Shown piece by piece: positions 27,952-36,498 of a stretch of DNA of 64,000 bases. Every line of letters begins with the position of its first letter. Position 1 is the first letter of the stretch. Source of the stretch: Desulforegulaceae bacterium (GTDB taxonomy: Bacteria; Desulfobacterota; Desulfobacteria; Desulfobacterales; JACKCP01); NCBI GenBank assembly GCA_034006035.1, contig JAVETN010000008.1, forward strand, positions 1-64,000, in the 5' to 3' direction. Made by a program: the position numbers and the translations under genes. The notes beneath the pieces were generated by a model. It had not been told where the DNA came from, searched no databases, and saw nothing but the letters and a program-made list of their open reading frames with translations.

Positions 27952-29805
27952 TTATTTTAGATTATAACGTAATAATCTCATACCATTTAAGACAACAACC
28001 AAGATACTGGCTTCGTGCACTAACATGCCAATTGACATATTTACCCAATCACTAAATAATACGCCTGCTAATAAGACTAATACAACACCTAGGGCAATAA
28101 AAATATTTTGCTTCATGTTTCTAGCCGTAGCTTTTGTTAATCCAAGTGCGTGTGGTAAATGACTAAAATCTGAATTCATTAAAACAACATCTGATGTTTC
28201 AATAGCTACGTCTGTGCCACTTCCCATAGCTATACCAATATTTGCCAAAGCTAGTGAGGGGCTGTCATTAACACCATCACCAACAAAAGCAACTATTTGG
28301 CCTTGTTCTTCAATTAATGTCTTTATATACGCTGATTTGTCTTCAGGCAACATGTTCCCATGGGCTTTTGTTAAGCCTATCTCACGGCTAACCACGTCAA
28401 CTGTTCCCTGGTTGTCGCCCGATAACATAACAAGATTTTTCACTCCTAATTTCTTTAGTTTTAACAGAACCTCTTTAACGCCTGGACGTATCTGGTCACG
28501 AATACCCATTAAAATTTTTAGTTTTCCATCAACTGAAGTTAATACAAGTGAGTTCCCATTTTTTTCGAAACGAGTTAGATCGGCTTTTGTTTTTTCATTT
28601 AGTTCAACATTTTCCCTTTCCATTAAGGCAGCATTACCAACAGCTATTCTGTGCCCACTGACACTAGCTACAATTCCGCCGCCTTTTACAACCTCTGTAT
28701 TTTCAACTGGTGAGAATGTCGTTTCACCAATTTCCTCTAGTACTGCTTTTGCTAATGGGTGACCTGATTCTCTTTCAACACTTGCAAGGTATCCTAATGC
28801 TTCATCAATCTTATCTCCATAATATTCTTTTTCTGCAACCGATGGATTGCCTAGAGTCAGTGTTCCAGTTTTATCGAATACCATTGTATCCAACTTGCTG
28901 AAATCACTAATTACTTCACTACCTTTTAGTAATACCCCATTACGTGCTCCATTCCCTATACCAGCAACATTAGATACTGGTACACCAATAACTAAAGCAC
29001 CTGGACAACCTAGAACCAGAATAATAATTGCTAGTTCAAAATTTTGTGAGAATAACCATACTATAAAGGACAGGACAAGAACTCCTGGTGTATAATATTT
29101 CGAGAACCGATCTATGAAACGTTCTGCTTCTGATTTTGAGTCTTGTGCCTCTTCTACCAGTTCAATGATTTTACCAAAGGTTGTATCTTCGCCTACGCGG
29201 TCAGCAACAATTTGAAGAGTTCCATTATCCAGGATTGTACCAGCAAATACATTTGAACCCTTTTCCTTTCCAATGGGAATAGATTCTCCTGTAATACTTG
29301 CCTCATTAATACTACCTTCACCAATTAAAACTGTACCATCAACAGGAACCTTTGCACCAGTTTTAACAAGTAAAACATCTCCTATGTTAACTTCATCCAC
29401 TTCAACTTCTACAAACTCTCCATTTTCCATTTGCTTTAGTGCACTCTCTGGGGCCATTTCTGTTAATTCCTTTATGGCAGAGCGGGTTTTGTTTAAGGTG
29501 CGTTGCTCTAAAAAGGCACCGAATAAGAATAAAAATGTAACAATTGCCGCCTCTTCATAATTTCGAATTAAAAATGCACCAAAAACTGCGATTGTAACTA
29601 AAACATCAATACTAACCACTTTTACTCTTAAAGCTTGATATGCTTGAATAGCAATAGGCGCTACACCTAAGATGGATGCAACAATTAATGACCAGTTAAA
29701 GATGGTCATATTATCGATTGTCCATTTGCTTGAAAATCCAACGACAATCAAAAGACCACCAATTAATGCAATCTTATTTTTACTGTTTAAAATATACCGT
29801 TGCAT
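27952..29805 (-). CDS. P1B-type heavy-metal-transporting ATPase with CPG motif
   Basis: 617 residues: membrane helices, actuator domain with TGES (172-175), the phosphorylation loop DKTGTLT (Asp 311), HP in GHPLAKA and GDGVNDSP in the nucleotide domain. The ion-site motif in the sixth helix is CPG (267-269) where Cu and Zn/Cd pumps have CPC and Co pumps SPC. The last helix carries HEAS..VVVLNGMRLL. There is no N-terminal metal domain; a separate HMA protein is encoded 107 bases downstream. The pump moves a metal ion out of, or into, the cytoplasm; which metal cannot be settled. Base composition is visibly less AT-rich than the neighbours, suggesting transfer, perhaps from Firmicutes. Confidence 0.9.
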   Translation of the reverse strand: MQRYILNSKNKIALIGGLLIVVGFSSKWTIDNMTIFNWSLIVASILGVAPIAIQAYQALRVKVVSIDVLVTIAVFGAFLIRNYEEAAIVTFLFLFGAFLEQRTLNKTRSAIKELTEMAPESALKQMENGEFVEVEVDEVNIGDVLLVKTGAKVPVDGTVLIGEGSINEASITGESIPIGKEKGSNVFAGTILDNGTLQIVADRVGEDTTFGKIIELVEEAQDSKSEAERFIDRFSKYYTPGVLVLSFIVWLFSQNFELAIIILVLGCPGALVIGVPVSNVAGIGNGARNGVLLKGSEVISDFSKLDTMVFDKTGTLTLGNPSVAEKEYYGDKIDEALGYLASVERESGHPLAKAVLEEIGETTFSPVENTEVVKGGGIVASVSGHRIAVGNAALMERENVELNEKTKADLTRFEKNGNSLVLTSVDGKLKILMGIRDQIRPGVKEVLLKLKKLGVKNLVMLSGDNQGTVDVVSREIGLTKAHGNMLPEDKSAYIKTLIEEQGQIVAFVGDGVNDSPSLALANIGIAMGSGTDVAIETSDVVLMNSDFSHLPHALGLTKATARNMKQNIFIALGVVLVLLAGVLFSDWVNMSIGMLVHEASILVVVLNGMRLLRYNLK

Positions 29806-30048
29806 GTCTTCACCATTTTTTTATTGTTTTTTGTTTTACGATTTTAGAGCAGTTTAATAATAAAATCCACAATGCTGTTCAATGTTATATTTTTATTGCA
29901 CAATTTTCTCTATCTTTGAAGGTGTAGATTTTTTTAAAAATTCCCCTAAAACGGCCCAAAATACCAGATGTATCTACATGATTTCAAGAAAGAGACGAGT
30001 TTATATAACTGCTGTGCTTAGAAAATAATCCTTGAGTTTTGAGTTCAA
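29806..30048. other. Leader region of the P-type ATPase gene
   Basis: No reading frame is supported. On the minus strand TTGAAC (29882-29877) with TTATTA 16 bases later is a possible ATPase promoter. I could not recognise a MerR-, ArsR- or CopY-type operator with confidence. Confidence 0.35.
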
Positions 30049-30085
30049 AATGAGTGGATTCGTTTTGAACGGGAATCCACTCATT
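30049..30085 (-). terminator. Long hairpin terminator after kdnB
   Basis: AATGAGTGGATT (30049-30060) pairs perfectly with AATCCACTCATT (30074-30085); the loop contains a second small CGTT/AACG pairing. On the minus strand TTTTGAAC follows. It lies 45 bases beyond the kdnB stop and ends the long minus-strand run. Confidence 0.7.
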
Positions 30086-30129
30086 AATTCGTTGTTTTTT
30101 TAAATCAATTTTGATCTATAATTTGTAAA

Positions 30130-31194
30130 TTAAATTTTTTTATAAAGGCCAAGTACTTTTTCCTTGGTCATTATTTTTTTCCAGTCTTTACCAAGGGCAT
30201 TTTCCCAAAGAGGATCAAGGCCAAGACAGATTTCAGCCATCTGGTCAAATTGTTCGCTGGTAAGATTTTTAGTTATATTGACTGGAAGCTCGATTTTATG
30301 CTTATCCATCATTTTTTTAAACTTTTCAACACCTTCAGGATAAAATTCTCCAAGCTGATTGAATGCAAGACAATTGCCTATTCCGTGCTTTACACCAAGA
30401 ACAAAGGCAAGGCCATATGAAAGTGCATGACAGGCTCCAACCTGGGAGTAAGCAATTGACATTCCTCCAAAATAAGAAGCCATCATCAGCTTGTCGTCTG
30501 AATCTGGATGATCTTCCAAAAATACCTGTTCGCAAAGAGCCTGGGATTTTTCTCCAAAAGCCCTTGCAAATTCATTTATAAAGGTCCCTTTAAGAGCTTC
30601 TATATTGTGGATAAAGCAATCCATTCCTGTATAAAACCATTGATCTTTTGGAATGTTTTTAATCAGTTCAGGATCAAGAACCATTTGATCATAAACTGTA
30701 TGATCAGAGTTAAGACCAAGTTTTCTTACAGGGCCTGTTAAAACGCAAGTTCTTGATACCTCAGCACCTGTTCCGGAAAGAGTGGGGATTCCAACTTTAT
30801 AGACTCCTGGTTTTTTAATCAGATCCCAGCCCTGATATTCATGGGACTTTCCTTCGTTTGTAAGCATAAGGGAGACGGCTTTGGCAACATCCATTGTACT
30901 TCCTCCGCCTATACCTATGATTCCATCGGGGAAATTATCCGAATCTGAAATTAATTTATCTCTTAATTTGTCTACATCTGAAGTTGTGGGTTCATAGGTT
31001 ACATCAATGAAAATCAATTCGTCATTACCTTGGAGAGGTATTCTTTTTTCAAGGTCTTTTCCTTTGAAGAAATGATCAACCAGAAAAACCATTTTTTTGG
31101 AACCAGTTCTTTTTTCTTTTAAAATATCGGCCAATTGATCAAAGCATCCGCGGCCAAAAACCACTCTTGATACTTGTTTGAAATTTCTATGCAT
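30130..31194 (-). CDS. kdnB: 3-deoxy-D-manno-octulosonate 8-oxidase
   Basis: 354 residues of the iron-containing alcohol dehydrogenase family: nucleotide loop GIGGGSTMDVAKAVSLM, TLSGTGAEVSRTCVL, and metal ligands in MDCFIHNIEAL and ACHALSYGLAFVLGVKHGIGN. Within this family it matches KdnB of Shewanella, which oxidises C8 of Kdo to an aldehyde. The decisive support is the neighbour 16 bases upstream, a KdnA-type aminotransferase that would use the product. Together they make the 8-amino sugar Kdo8N for LPS core. Confidence 0.85.
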   Translation of the reverse strand: MHRNFKQVSRVVFGRGCFDQLADILKEKRTGSKKMVFLVDHFFKGKDLEKRIPLQGNDELIFIDVTYEPTTSDVDKLRDKLISDSDNFPDGIIGIGGGSTMDVAKAVSLMLTNEGKSHEYQGWDLIKKPGVYKVGIPTLSGTGAEVSRTCVLTGPVRKLGLNSDHTVYDQMVLDPELIKNIPKDQWFYTGMDCFIHNIEALKGTFINEFARAFGEKSQALCEQVFLEDHPDSDDKLMMASYFGGMSIAYSQVGACHALSYGLAFVLGVKHGIGNCLAFNQLGEFYPEGVEKFKKMMDKHKIELPVNITKNLTSEQFDQMAEICLGLDPLWENALGKDWKKIMTKEKVLGLYKKI

Positions 31195-31210
31195 TATGCT
31201 TTCCTTAAAT

Positions 31211-32389
31211 TTAAATGTTTACGCTTTTTTTCAATGCTTCAACTCTTTTTTCCATTTCTTCTTCAGTCCAGCTAAGTTTTATCAGCATTGACAAGGTTCT
31301 TTTCATTATTTCATCAGATTTTTTAATATTTATTGTTTCAGGGTTAAAAAATTCTGAAAACTCAGTTTTGTACAAACTAACCTTTTCTTTGAAATGATCC
31401 CATTTTCTAAGATAATGCCAATTATTATCATACCAGTAAAATGTACCGTCTGCTTTGTTTTTGTTAAGATTTTCCAAGATTTTTCTAGCAGCATTTTCGT
31501 CTTCAGTAAAAAAAGAGAGGAAACCTCCATTATCTCCTTTTTCATCGATAATTTGTCTAAGCTCAATGTTTTTTAAATCTTTAAGTTCGTTTTTAAGAAT
31601 TTGTTTGTTTTTTCTTTGAATGGAAATTATTTCATCAAATCTTTCAAGCTGGGCAACCCCAACAGCTGCATTAAGTTCGCTTATTCTGAAGTTAAGCCCT
31701 GGGAAAGGGTGGTTTTCTTTTCCTCTGTCATTGCCGATATGATCATGACCATGATCAGAAAATGCGTGTGCATTTTCATAAAGCTCTTTTTTGTTTGTAA
31801 CAACAGCCCCGCCTTCTCCGCAGGTTATTGTTTTAACAAAATCAAATGAAAAACAGCCCATGTCTCCAAATGTTCCTGCATAAACATTGTTTATTGAGGC
31901 TCCAATTGCCTGACATGCATCTTCAATAAGAATCAGGGAGTTTTTCTCACAAATATTTTTTATTTTATTAATATCTGCCATTGCTCCGCACATGTGGACA
32001 GGCATGATTGCTTTTGTTTTTTTGGTGATTTTAGATTCAAGAAGATCAGGATCAAGACAAAGGGTTTTGTCAATATCTGAAAAAACAGGCATAGCTCCGG
32101 CTGCAATTATTGCTTCAATTGTTGCAACAAAAGTGAAAGGAGGAACAATAACCTCATCTCCTTTGCCAATCCCACATGAGGCAAGAGCTATTGAAAGGGC
32201 TGCTGTTCCGCTTGAGCATAAATGGGTAAAATCAACGTTTAGTTTTGATGATAGTTTTTCTTCAAATTCTTTTGCTTTCCAGTGTCCGTTTCTCATTGAA
32301 TCAAAATTGTAACGCATGAGAATTCCTGATTCCAGGACATCTGAAACATGTTTTTTTTCTAGGTCTCCGAATAACTCAAAGCCAGGCAT
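31211..32389 (-). CDS. kdnA: 8-amino-3,8-dideoxy-D-manno-octulosonate transaminase
   Basis: 392 residues of the DegT/DnrJ/EryC1 aminotransferase family. It starts MPGFELFGDLEKKHVSDVLE, a KdnA-like opening, and has SSGTAALSIALA, DEVIVPPFTFVATIEA, EDACQAIGAS and the PLP lysine in FVKTITCGEGGAV. Segments FSDHGHDHIG and FYWYDNNWHYL also match what I know of KdnA. It is a PLP enzyme that aminates C8 of oxidised Kdo with glutamate. It lies in an lptD-headed run of envelope genes, which fits a role in LPS. Confidence 0.87.
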   Translation of the reverse strand: MPGFELFGDLEKKHVSDVLESGILMRYNFDSMRNGHWKAKEFEEKLSSKLNVDFTHLCSSGTAALSIALASCGIGKGDEVIVPPFTFVATIEAIIAAGAMPVFSDIDKTLCLDPDLLESKITKKTKAIMPVHMCGAMADINKIKNICEKNSLILIEDACQAIGASINNVYAGTFGDMGCFSFDFVKTITCGEGGAVVTNKKELYENAHAFSDHGHDHIGNDRGKENHPFPGLNFRISELNAAVGVAQLERFDEIISIQRKNKQILKNELKDLKNIELRQIIDEKGDNGGFLSFFTEDENAARKILENLNKNKADGTFYWYDNNWHYLRKWDHFKEKVSLYKTEFSEFFNPETINIKKSDEIMKRTLSMLIKLSWTEEEMEKRVEALKKSVNI

Positions 32390-32409
32390 TTGGCCTCCTT
32401 AATTTATAT

Positions 32410-33708
32410 TTAGAAAAGGTGACTAAAATAATTTGCTATTAATTTTCTTGCAAATTCAGATGACTTGGTTCCTATAAACTGACCATGGCCAATTAACACA
32501 GAAAAAACAATTGCTTTTTGTGAATCATTGTCTATTGCATAGCCTGAAAACCAATCATATTTAACTTCTTTAGAATAATCAGAAATTGAGCCGGTCTTTC
32601 CTCCTATAATTATATTTTTCATGGTTTTGCCATTTCTATAAGCATTAAATGAGTTTTTTGCTGTACCGGCTTTTACTGTTCTTTCCATCATTTCTGCTAA
32701 TTTTTTTGATGTTGATTCATTTATAATTTTTTCCTTGATAGAGGAAATATTTTCATATCTTGTATTTTGGCCATCATCTATTATCTTTTCAACAAGCAAA
32801 GGATTTATAAAAAAACCTTTATTAGTTATGGGCATACTTAAAAAAGCTGAATGGAGAACAGAAATTTTGGTTGAATTATTATACCCTGATGCTATTTCAG
32901 CCCAATTGTACTTTTTATCACTTATATTTACAACCCCGGTAGTTAATGGAATTTCTGTATCTGCTTCTTTGTTTAAAAGGAAATCGCTTGAAAATTTTAT
33001 AAGATTGTCTTTTTTAAGTTCAAAAAAACCAATTTTTCCAAACACAGGATTTACAGACTGGGCAAAAGCATCTTTAAGTTTTATATAATTTGTATATTTA
33101 GTTGTTGAATTTGAAAGCTGCTTTTTATAAAGAGTATACTTTCCCCCGTTAAAAGCCATTTTCTGATTTGGGGTATAGTTTTTTGTTTCAATCACAGCAG
33201 CCGAGGATATTATTTTAAAAAGACTGGCAGCCGGGTATAAAGTTTTTGTACATGGAGAAATATTTTCTGAAGTTTCAAAATTGTATCCCTTTAGGCCAAG
33301 TACTTTTCCTGAATATGCATCTGCAATGGCAAAGCATATTATTTTAGGAGCCCCATGACCACAGTTTAAAGCGGCTTGAATTTCCATCTCAAGATAATTT
33401 TGAAGATTTTCATTTATAGAAGTATGAAAAACAATAGTTTCGTTTTTTAGCTTTGAAACAAAGTATTTTTTTGTAAATTCTGACTCAGGGATGTCTGTTA
33501 ATATTTCTCTTATTTCAGTTTTTGAAATTAATTTTGGTTCAAAAACAGGAGAGTCAACTTTTTTGCTGCTGAGTTTGAAAATTGAAAATATTGATAAAAA
33601 CAAAAAAACCATTAAAAAAACAAATTTAAATATTTTTTTTAAATTTGTTTTTTTTGTTTTTTTCTTATCAAAACGATTTCTTTTACCTTTATCAATATAA
33701 TCGTACAT
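32410..33708 (-). CDS. Penicillin-binding protein, transpeptidase domain
   Basis: 432 residues: a basic cytoplasmic N-terminus, one membrane anchor (about 28-48, FVFLMVFLFLSIFSIF) and a transpeptidase domain with all three active-site motifs, SLFK (162-165), SVN (218-220) and KTG (371-373, GGKTGS). It is short for a class B PBP and lacks the usual dimerisation and PASTA parts. It therefore resembles the divergent PbpA/MrdA-like proteins common in anaerobic deltaproteobacteria. It should cross-link peptidoglycan in the periplasm. Confidence 0.85.
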   Translation of the reverse strand: MYDYIDKGKRNRFDKKKTKKTNLKKIFKFVFLMVFLFLSIFSIFKLSSKKVDSPVFEPKLISKTEIREILTDIPESEFTKKYFVSKLKNETIVFHTSINENLQNYLEMEIQAALNCGHGAPKIICFAIADAYSGKVLGLKGYNFETSENISPCTKTLYPAASLFKIISSAAVIETKNYTPNQKMAFNGGKYTLYKKQLSNSTTKYTNYIKLKDAFAQSVNPVFGKIGFFELKKDNLIKFSSDFLLNKEADTEIPLTTGVVNISDKKYNWAEIASGYNNSTKISVLHSAFLSMPITNKGFFINPLLVEKIIDDGQNTRYENISSIKEKIINESTSKKLAEMMERTVKAGTAKNSFNAYRNGKTMKNIIIGGKTGSISDYSKEVKYDWFSGYAIDNDSQKAIVFSVLIGHGQFIGTKSSEFARKLIANYFSHLF

Positions 33709-33733
33709 TTAAATGCTTTAAACAACCTTTTGG

Positions 33734-34549
33734 CTACTTTGAAATTGATTTTAAATCCCTTAAATCAAATATTGTTTCATATCCTTCTTCATTTGAAACT
33801 CCTACTCTTTGTTTAAGGGGGAGATGTTTTGTAACAACTCCAGGCCCATTTGGTGTTTCCACTTCTTTGCCTAATTCAGGAAGTTTGTTGTGTAAATATT
33901 TGTATGTATCATTTTCATAGTGAAGGCAACACATAAGTCTGCCGCAGACTCCAGAAATTTTTGTGGGATTGAGAGACAAACCCTGAACCTTTGCCATTTT
34001 GATTGAAATGGGTTCAAAGTTTTCAAGATATGATGAGCAGCAGATCTCTCTTCCGCATCTTCCAACACCTCCGCAAAGTTTTGCTCTGTGTCTTATTCCA
34101 ACCTGCCTCATTTCAATTCTTATATGATATTCTCTTACAAGTATCTTGACAAGTTCTCTAAAGTCAACACGACCGTCGGCTGTGAAGAAAAAAGTTAGCT
34201 TTTTTGCATCAAAGGTGCTTTCAACCTTAAAAAGGTTCATTTCCAAGCCTAGTTTGATTACCTGGGTTGAACAAAAGTCAAAAGCTGTTTTTTCATGTTG
34301 ATTGTTTTTTTCAATGAGTTTTTTATCTTCATCTGTAACAATTCTTAATACAGATTTTATTTCCTGTTCATCAGGATCCAATGTCCTGGGTGAAGGAGGG
34401 TGAATAACCCTTGCCACACCAAGACCTTGTTCTGTTTCAACAACAACAAGGTTTCCCGGTTCAAGCTCTTTAATTTGAGTTTCAAAATCATATATTTTAC
34501 CGGCGGGCTTAAATCTTACTCCGGTTATTATTATTTCATTTTTATTCAT
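33734..34549 (-). CDS. ricT: PSP1-domain protein RicT
   Basis: 271 residues with the PSP1 signature: VRFKPAGKIYDFE, FFTADGRVDFRELVKILV and two Cys clusters, CGGVGRCGREICC and GVCGRLMCCLHYE. RicT (YaaT) is part of the iron-sulphur RicAFT complex that in Bacillus adjusts RNase Y cleavage. It follows holB with an 8-base overlap, the same order as holB-yaaT in Firmicutes. The partners RicA and RicF are not in this window. Confidence 0.88.
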   Translation of the reverse strand: MNKNEIIITGVRFKPAGKIYDFETQIKELEPGNLVVVETEQGLGVARVIHPPSPRTLDPDEQEIKSVLRIVTDEDKKLIEKNNQHEKTAFDFCSTQVIKLGLEMNLFKVESTFDAKKLTFFFTADGRVDFRELVKILVREYHIRIEMRQVGIRHRAKLCGGVGRCGREICCSSYLENFEPISIKMAKVQGLSLNPTKISGVCGRLMCCLHYENDTYKYLHNKLPELGKEVETPNGPGVVTKHLPLKQRVGVSNEEGYETIFDLRDLKSISK

Positions 34550-35456
34550 TTATTGCTGCCTGAATTTTTAAAAGTGATGATTTGATTAAAATTTTTGTAT
34601 TAACGTTTCCTTTAAGTCTTGATTGAGCTAGATAAATTGTTTCAATAATTTTATCTAAAGTTTTATTGTCAAATTTTTTATTGTTTTCTGCAATCAAAAT
34701 CTTGGATTCATCAAAATAAACTTTATCTTCTAAATATTTCCCTGCAATGAGATCTCTGAAAAACACCAGCATATAGGTGAAAAAAGATTCTATTGTTTTT
34801 TTCCCTGAGATTAATTCTCCTGCCAGAAATATCATATTAAAGTTTTCAAAATTATCTTCTAAAAGTTTTTTAAAAATATTTGAACATAATTCAAAGTTCT
34901 TTTGTGAAATTCCAGACTCATTTTTAATCTGCTCTGATGAATAAAGATCTTTTTTTTCTAAATCATCTAAGTCAGTTAGATTGAATCTGAAAACCTGACA
35001 TCTTGACCTTATGGTTTTAAGAACACTAGATGAGTCCGGAGCCGTAAGCACAAAATGGGTGGCTGCAGGAGGTTCTTCCATCATTTTTAAAAGGGCATTT
35101 CCTGATTGAAGATTTAACAAAGATGCGTCTTTAATATAAACTATTCTTTTTTCAGCTTCATAAGGTCTGAACGAAAGAGAGGCTTTAAGATTTCTGATCT
35201 GTTCAACCTTGATACCATTGCCCTTGGCTTCAACTATAATAAAATCAGGATGGATGTTTTCCTTGATTCGCCTGCAGTTTCTGCATTTACTGCAAAAGCT
35301 GAAAATGTTTTCTTTATTTTCAATACAATTTAGAGCCATAGAAAGATTAATAGCAAAATCTTTGTTTTTACTTTCTTTTTCCCCTGTAAAAAGCATTGAA
35401 GGGGGAATGGCCCCCTTTTTTATTATATTGTTAAAACATTCAATGATAAAATTCAA
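34542..35456 (-). CDS. holB: DNA polymerase III delta-prime subunit
   Basis: 304 residues with an AAA+ fold: a degenerate P-loop region (PPSMLFTGEKESKNK), the zinc module CSKCRNC (about 57-63), the sensor-like segments EKRIVYIKDA and LLKMMEEPP, and the SRC-motif (TIRSRCQVFRF). It is a clamp-loader subunit. The absence of an intact Walker A is usual for delta-prime. Confidence 0.88.
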   Translation of the reverse strand: MNFIIECFNNIIKKGAIPPSMLFTGEKESKNKDFAINLSMALNCIENKENIFSFCSKCRNCRRIKENIHPDFIIVEAKGNGIKVEQIRNLKASLSFRPYEAEKRIVYIKDASLLNLQSGNALLKMMEEPPAATHFVLTAPDSSSVLKTIRSRCQVFRFNLTDLDDLEKKDLYSSEQIKNESGISQKNFELCSNIFKKLLEDNFENFNMIFLAGELISGKKTIESFFTYMLVFFRDLIAGKYLEDKVYFDESKILIAENNKKFDNKTLDKIIETIYLAQSRLKGNVNTKILIKSSLLKIQAAINE

Positions 35457-35488
35457 TTTTTATCCATGGCATCTGAGTGAACAGATTC

Positions 35489-35770
35489 TTAATTCATTTT
35501 GTCAACTCTTTCCTTAAGCTCTTTGCCGCATTTGAAAAAAGGAAGTTTTTTTGGAGGTATTTTAACTTTTTCTCCAGTTTTTGGATTTCTTCCTGTATAG
35601 CTTTTGTATTCCTTGATATAAAAGCTGCAAAGTCCTCTTATTTCAACTCTTTCGTTGTTTGCAAGGGCTTCAGTCATTGAATCAAAAAAAATTTGCACTA
35701 TTTCTGAAGCTTCACTTTTAGTAAGATTTGCTTCTTTTTTTAGTTTTGAAATCAGTTCCAGTTTATTCAT
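35489..35770 (-). CDS. HU/IHF-family DNA-binding protein
   Basis: 93 residues, standard for the family: MNKLELISKLKKEANLTKSE at the start, then RVEIRGLCSFYIKEYKSYTG and the arm GRNPKTGEKVKIPPKK with the conserved Asn-Pro turn, ending in a helix. The IRG.CSF segment is closer to IHF than to HU. It bends DNA as a dimer. AACCTCC complement (GGAGGTT) lies just before the ATG. Confidence 0.93.
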   Translation of the reverse strand: MNKLELISKLKKEANLTKSEASEIVQIFFDSMTEALANNERVEIRGLCSFYIKEYKSYTGRNPKTGEKVKIPPKKLPFFKCGKELKERVDKMN

Positions 35771-35835
35771 TTAACCTCCAGGGTAATAAGTTCTTTAAAA
35801 TCAGATGCATTACATAAATGGCAGATAAGAATAAG

Positions 35836-36372
35836 TCAAGTAATGATAGTAGTTGAGTCCAAAAATTCTATGTCGGCTTCATTAACTTCTGTATATGCAT
35901 ACCTGCCTAAAATATCTATTTGGACAATTACTCTCATTTTTCCAGTTTCTTTTTCAAAGATACCTTTAACACCTGTCATCCCACCTTTTGTTATAATAAC
36001 AGGCTGCCCTTTTTTATAGCCATGGCCTGTGAAAATTTTTTCTTTAGACTTAGAAAGTAAAATTAAAGATTCAACTGCCTCGGTTTTTACAGATACAGGG
36101 CCTTTGTTTGTTCCTATCAGTTTTACAGCTCCTATGGTTTTGAGAATTTTAAGTCTGCTTTCTGGAGAAGAATCACATTGAACAAAAACATAGCCAGGAA
36201 ACATAGGAACTTCAATTGTTTTTTTTCTGTCTTTTCTTTTGCTCAGCTTCAGAATTAAAGGAAGAAAAACATTAATATCTTTTTTTAAAAGCTGATTTTT
36301 TACAACATTTTCAAACTTGCTTCTTGTATGGAGTACATACCATTTTTTTTCTTTAACCTGATTGCAACTCAT
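35836..36372 (-). CDS. NusG/RfaH-like transcription factor
   Basis: About 178 residues. The NGN domain is clear (KKWYVLHTRSKFENVV, INVFLPL, FPGYVFVQCD), followed by a KOW domain (GQPVIITKGGMTGVKG) . This is a specialised NusG paralogue of the RfaH/UpxY type rather than the housekeeping NusG, which sits in the secE-rpl operon. It lies immediately downstream of lptD in an envelope-gene run, so it may help RNA polymerase read long surface-polysaccharide operons. I chose ATG 36372 because GGAAG lies five bases before it. Confidence 0.85.
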   Translation of the reverse strand: MSCNQVKEKKWYVLHTRSKFENVVKNQLLKKDINVFLPLILKLSKRKDRKKTIEVPMFPGYVFVQCDSSPESRLKILKTIGAVKLIGTNKGPVSVKTEAVESLILLSKSKEKIFTGHGYKKGQPVIITKGGMTGVKGIFEKETGKMRVIVQIDILGRYAYTEVNEADIEFLDSTTIIT

Positions 36373-36498
36373 TTTATCTTCCATTGTAGTAATAGTCAAT
36401 TTAGGTACAAAGTGTTAGTAACCAAAGATTGATTAACCTCATACTGAATTTTATAATCTTTGTTGTTTTAAAAAACTTAAATTTAAAACCCTTGCTTT

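Noticed and set aside
28214-28762. A 182-codon open frame opposite the P-type ATPase gene
   Set aside because: It is antisense to conserved nucleotide-domain motifs; its Pro/Ser-rich translation resembles nothing and is a by-product of codon bias.
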